Shown piece by piece: positions 60,371 to 64,000 of a stretch of DNA of 64,000 bases (positions are counted from its first letter, which is position 1; each line of letters begins with the position of its first letter). The stretch lies in assembly GCA_002011125.2 (NCBI GenBank), contig MTMF02000009.1:272332-336331 (forward strand), given 5' to 3'. Source of the DNA: Candidatus Hydrothermarchaeum profundi (GTDB lineage: Archaea > Hydrothermarchaeota > Hydrothermarchaeia > Hydrothermarchaeales > Hydrothermarchaeaceae). The position numbers and the translations under genes were made by a program. Under the pieces are notes generated by a model. That model saw nothing but the letters and a program-made list of their open reading frames with translations. It was not told the origin of the DNA and ran no database searches.

Positions 60371-61387
60371 ATGAGCGAATTAGATGTTAAAAAAATAACA
60401 AATCTAGATGAAATAAATAAGGATGAATGGAATTCTTTCGTTGATAAAAATTCTGATAATTTTTTCATACGGTATGAATGGCTACAACATCTCAAAGAAA
60501 CTTTGAAATTAGATCCAATAATTTTTATTATAGAAAAAGATTCTAATTTACAAGGTGTATTTCCAAATTTTATCAAAAAGATAGGAAAAACTCCATTCAA
60601 TAAATTAATCTCACTACCTATAATGAGGGGAGGATTTTGCTTATCAAAGGAGTACATGATAAAATCTTTATTGTATGAAGTTAGCAAAAACATATATAAG
60701 GAGCGAATTCTTTTTCACAGAATAGATGTATGTGATTTAACTCAATTAAAATACCAAAAAATACTTTATAAATATAATTACAAGCTTGATTTAAGCGTCT
60801 GTAGATTTATAATTCACTGTAAAAATAAGACATATCAAGATATAAGTCAAAATTTTTCAAAAAATAAAATTAGAAATTTAAAAAAAGCTAGAAAACAATC
60901 TACGGCTGTTAAGGAGTATCCAATAAAAACAAAATATTTAGAAAAATTTTATGGATTATACTCTATGACTATGCAGGAAAAAAATAAAAGGCCGATTAGA
61001 TCTGAGTTTTTTATAAAATTAGACCGATTTACAAAAAAATTTGTAAAATTATTTGTAGTAGAATTAGATACTGGCGAACCAATTGCTGGGCTTTTGCATT
61101 TTATATGGAATAAAAAAATTATCTACAGTTTTGGGGGGTTTAATAGGAATTATAAAAGATTAATGCCAAATGATTTGCTACACGAATATACAATAAAATA
61201 TTGTTTAGAGAATAAACTTGAACATTATGATATGGGTGGAACAACGGCTGATTTTAGTGACACTCTGTTTAAATATAAGTCGCAGTGGGGAGGTCAAATT
61301 TATCCAATATTGAGATTTGAAAAAATTAATCCTGCGTTTTTAAACTTTTTTATAAGTATATATAAAAAAATTAAGGGATTAAGATGA
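60371..61387 (+). CDS. FemAB/GNAT-like acyl- or aminoacyltransferase
   Basis: A 338-residue protein with two GNAT-related halves, as in FemAB-like and Acetyltransf_6 proteins of capsule loci. Blocks seen are ITNLDEINKDEWNSFVDKN, FFIRYEWLQHLKETL, the central SKNKIRNLKKARKQ, and IAGLLHFIWNKKIIYSFGGF with YKRLMPNDLLHEYTIKYC. Its final region DMGGTTADFSDTLFKYKSQWGG resembles the C-terminal GNAT signature of the family. It probably decorates a sugar with an acyl or amino-acid group. It overlaps the deacetylase by 4 nt. Confidence 0.78.
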   Translation: MSELDVKKITNLDEINKDEWNSFVDKNSDNFFIRYEWLQHLKETLKLDPIIFIIEKDSNLQGVFPNFIKKIGKTPFNKLISLPIMRGGFCLSKEYMIKSLLYEVSKNIYKERILFHRIDVCDLTQLKYQKILYKYNYKLDLSVCRFIIHCKNKTYQDISQNFSKNKIRNLKKARKQSTAVKEYPIKTKYLEKFYGLYSMTMQEKNKRPIRSEFFIKLDRFTKKFVKLFVVELDTGEPIAGLLHFIWNKKIIYSFGGFNRNYKRLMPNDLLHEYTIKYCLENKLEHYDMGGTTADFSDTLFKYKSQWGGQIYPILRFEKINPAFLNFFISIYKKIKGLR

Positions 61388-62325
61388 TTTTTTTAACCGG
61401 GGATGTTCATAATATGTCGCTAAAAGCGTTAGACCAAGAATTTTTAAATATAACTGAGTTAGAGGCGGCTTTAAAATTTGCACGCATAGCATCAAAATAT
61501 AGTATTAATTTTACTTTGTTTATATCTGGTAGAGCTTTCTTAGAGGAAAGAGATACAGCAGAAAAACTTTCTTCATATAAAAATTTAGAAATAGGAGGAC
61601 ATACTTGGGATTCTTTTAGATATAGTTATTTGCATGATATATCCAATCTTCTTTTTTCCACATATTATGGTCCGAAGATATATCAGAAGTGGGACATAAA
61701 AAAAACGATTAAAATTATTGAAGATACAACAGGCGACAAAGTTCTCTCCTGGAGAACACATTCTTACAGGTCTGATAATTTAACTAAGGAAATATTATCT
61801 GACATTGGAATAAGGGTGATATCCGAAGAACACACTGTGAATGGAAAGATAAGATATAATCATGGACTAATTTATCTTCCAATCAATACTCCGGAGGACC
61901 ATACCACAATTATTCATGGATATAGAGAAAAAGAATTTGTACAGAGATTAAATTATGCAAGACATAATAATCCCTTATCTTTTTGTAAAAGATTTGGAAA
62001 TTTCACCAAATTAGAATTTCAAGCTAGTTTAAAATATGTAATAAAGAAAATTAAGAAAAAGGATACTAAAAAATACTTCTATTATAATAATTTATATAAT
62101 ATAAATGAATGGGGAGAATGGATAAAACAAATAATTAAAGATAGAATAAAAGAAGTAGGCTTTGCTACTTTGGTTATTCATCCTGTTTGTATGGAAATTG
62201 CTGATGGTATGAGAACATATGAAGATTTATGTAGATTTATATCTCAATATGATACATATAAAGCAAAGGATTTATTGATATTATTAAAAAACGAATCTTT
62301 GAAAAACGGGATATTTTTTAAATGA
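61384..62325 (+). CDS. Polysaccharide deacetylase-like protein (NodB fold)
   Basis: A 313-residue protein with a NodB-type start: FLTGDVHNMS, where the aspartate and histidine fit the metal-binding TxDxxxxH region. It continues with FTLFISGRAFLEE, LEIGGHTWDSF (the H-T-x-x motif) and SWRTHSYRSD (R-x-P-like motif with H in place of the usual G-x). It probably removes N-acetyl groups from a polysaccharide. It overlaps the FemAB-like gene in ATGA. Confidence 0.8.
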   Translation: MIFLTGDVHNMSLKALDQEFLNITELEAALKFARIASKYSINFTLFISGRAFLEERDTAEKLSSYKNLEIGGHTWDSFRYSYLHDISNLLFSTYYGPKIYQKWDIKKTIKIIEDTTGDKVLSWRTHSYRSDNLTKEILSDIGIRVISEEHTVNGKIRYNHGLIYLPINTPEDHTTIIHGYREKEFVQRLNYARHNNPLSFCKRFGNFTKLEFQASLKYVIKKIKKKDTKKYFYYNNLYNINEWGEWIKQIIKDRIKEVGFATLVIHPVCMEIADGMRTYEDLCRFISQYDTYKAKDLLILLKNESLKNGIFFK

Positions 62326-62656
62326 GTAAAATTAAAGAAGAACCCATCAAGAAAGAGTAAGAGAGTTATGATAAACTAAATTAAAATAATATAAAAAGAA
62401 TTATAAGTTAGGCATTAAGTTGCTCCATCTCTTTTAAACTCTCAGTGTGGCGCAAGCCCACTCCTGCTACTTCTGGCTATGAGTAAACCAGTTTTCTTTG
62501 ATAGTAGCTTAAACAGGAAAACATGGCCACAAGCACTGCATAATGAGTACTCCCCAACGCATGAATTTTTTATATACTGTTTCATCAACTATTAGAAAAA
62601 AGAGATTTAAAGTAGTAGCAAGGAAAGTATCGTTATTAGATTATGAGGGTTACTAA
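62326..62656. other. 331-bp gap with a relic
   Basis: No intact gene. Minus-strand text around 62560-62410 reads, in broken frames, SLCSACGHVFL and VAGVGLRHTESLKEMEQLNA ending at TAA near 62412. This looks like the C-terminus of a decayed insertion-sequence protein with a CxxCG knuckle. TATA-like tttttatatactg (62566-62578) may serve the glycosyltransferase gene. Confidence 0.4.
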
Positions 62657-63768
62657 ATGAAACCAAAAATTGGGATACTAGTAAATCCTTCTATTTCACA
62701 TGGCGAAGAACATGTTTTAGATAGCATTGGGATCATGCTTCGTAATAATTTTAAATTAGAGATAGTTGGAGGGTATGATTTGCCTAATCGGATAGAAAAA
62801 AAGTTTAAAAATTACAACTATATAATTAAATTTTCCACTTCAAGGTTCTCAATTATAAACTTATTTTTATATCCTCAGAAATTCCTTAATCTATTAATTT
62901 ATGTTATCAAAGAAAAGCCTAATATCCTTTTTCATATAGGGAGTACAGGGCCTAATGGTATTCTTATTGGCATTACTGGCAGAATATTTGGAATTCCTAC
63001 AGTAATTAGAAGTACAGGAAATACTTTTGAAATATATAAACATATAAAAAAAAAGAGTTTAAAATTAAAAACTTATATTAAAAACAATATTTTAGGATAT
63101 ATCGCAATCAAATTATCTTACAAAACCATTGTTCTTGGTCACGGTATAAAAAATGAAATAAAAAAAAAAATATTCCTGAAAATAAATTATTTGTCCTTCC
63201 ACAACCTGTAAATCAAGAAATTTTTAAACCGCCAAGAAATAAATTTAGAAGCAAAGAAAAACTTGGTTTTCCTACTGATAAAAGAATTATACTTTATATA
63301 GGGAGGATGGAGTGGGAAAAAGGTATAGACTTTTTAAGCGAAGTAATTAAACAAGTTCTCAAAGAGAATACAGATATTTATTTTGTCCTAATAGGTTCGG
63401 GGCCGTGCAAAATTAAAATTAAAAAACAGTTTAAAAACGAAAAGAATGTACGATTTGAAGGCTATGTGCCACATGAAAAAATAAATGAATATTTTAAAGC
63501 TGCAGATTTATTAATATTGACCTCACCAATAGAGGGTCTCCCAAATGTTGTTTTAGAGAGTATGGCTGTGGGGATACCAGTTATAACAAGACCATCAAGT
63601 CCAGATATAAAAATGTTAATATCGAATATTTGTGATACGCCATGGGACTTTGCTTACATGATTAAAAATAAGACTTATGTAACCGATAAACTTCCCCCAG
63701 AGTACACATGGGAAAATTTAAAGCAAAGATATATATCATTTTTCAAGGATTTACAAGGAGGTAGATGA
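62657..63768 (+). pseudogene. GT4-type glycosyltransferase split at an A-run
   Basis: The first frame (62657-63211) gives the N-terminal Rossmann half: MKPKIGILVNPSISHGEEH, FHIGSTGPNGILIGI and IPTVIRSTGNTFEIYK. It goes off after 11 consecutive A (63160-63170). The other frame picks up exactly there with NIPENKLFVLPQPVNQEIF and continues through RIILYIGRMEWEKGIDFL, YVPHEKINEYFKAAD and ILTSPIEGLPNVVLESMAVG, the usual GT-B donor-binding E-x7-E motif. A one-base deletion in the run restores a full glycosyltransferase of about 370 residues. It may be a true mutation, a sequencing error or a slippage site. Confidence 0.75.
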
Positions 63769-64000
63769 GTGTTTATTTGTCCCGTATGTAAGAATATTCT
63801 AAAGAAGGAAGTAGTTTCATATATTTGTGAAGTTTGTGAAACTAGATATCCAATTAAAGGAAATGTACCGATTCTCTTAAAAGATGAAATCCAAAAGGCA
63901 TTGATCGAGAGGGACAGAGAATTACTTAACGCTTTTGAAATTTATAATAGACCTCCAAGACTTGCATATTTGCAATGCAACAAATTAATTTCCAAAAAAA
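63769..64000 (+). CDS. Zinc-ribbon-headed methyltransferase-like protein, N-terminal part
   Basis: The gene runs off the window. GTG 63769 follows directly after the glycosyltransferase TGA and is preceded by the SD AAGGAGGT (63755-63762). The visible 77 residues start FICPVCKNILKKEVVSYICEVC, a two-CxxC ribbon, then TRYPIKGNVPILL, the Trm112-like segment that heads many class I methyltransferases in capsule loci. A methyltransferase domain is expected beyond position 64000; this is inference. Confidence 0.65.
   Translation, partial: MFICPVCKNILKKEVVSYICEVCETRYPIKGNVPILLKDEIQKALIERDRELLNAFEIYNRPPRLAYLQCNKLISKK

Overview
The window is archaeal. It carries both subunits of topoisomerase VI, an archaeal NOG1-type GTPase, RNA 3'-phosphate cyclase, a THUMP-domain tRNA methyltransferase, a QueF-family protein, MNT/HepT modules and two tRNA genes without encoded CCA. 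Many starts lie 22-28 nt downstream of a TATA-like box with no Shine-Dalgarno (SD) sequence, as expected for leaderless archaeal mRNAs. The CO dehydrogenase/acetyl-CoA synthase alpha and epsilon subunits, heterodisulfide-reductase-like proteins and two F420-type FrhB proteins point to a strict anaerobe with an archaeal Wood-Ljungdahl pathway. Archaeoglobi, Syntrophoarchaeia/ANME-1 or Hadarchaeota-like lineages would fit. No mcr gene is present, and the lineage cannot be fixed from this window.

Layout. 0-14.7 kb: the end of tatC, thioredoxin, biotin ligase and BioY, an unassigned structured RNA, an RHH-top6B-top6A operon, a phosphoesterase fused to a defective phosphatase domain, a toxin-antitoxin-like pair, a type II restriction-modification locus, tRNA-Phe, a peptidase and Trm14-like methyltransferase. 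14.7-24.0 kb: an island between an exact 14-bp copy of the tRNA-Lys 3' end and tRNA-Lys itself. It holds membrane proteins, an ABC-2 transporter and several broken genes. 24.1-36.7 kb: the metabolic core, with a minus-strand operon hdrD-frhB-hdrAA-mvhD-hdrA::mvhD and a divergent frhB-cdhA-cdhB operon. 36.7-45.6 kb: rtcA, NOG1, a cadmium-resistance operon, CBS-domain proteins, hisE, a broken toxin, and an acylphosphatase with a 21-bp tandem repeat. 45.7-51 kb: a QueF fused to a restriction-enzyme-like head domain, an intact and a broken MNT/HepT pair, an AAA+ ATPase and toxin relics. 51-64 kb: a surface-polysaccharide locus (Wzz, three sugar-nucleotide epimerases, flippase, phosphodiesterase-like enzyme, methyltransferases, FemAB-like transferase, polysaccharide deacetylase, frameshifted glycosyltransferase). 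Its second half, from about 55.8 kb, is much more AT-rich than the first.

Functionally, the Hdr/FrhB/MvhD operon looks like a cytoplasmic electron-bifurcating or -confurcating complex fed by F420H2 rather than H2, because no hydrogenase subunits are present. The divergent frhB-cdhAB set suggests that CO dehydrogenase may also exchange electrons with F420. These couplings are inferred from gene order and cofactor motifs. Broken genes cluster in the accessory regions; each is described with the stop codons or frame changes seen.
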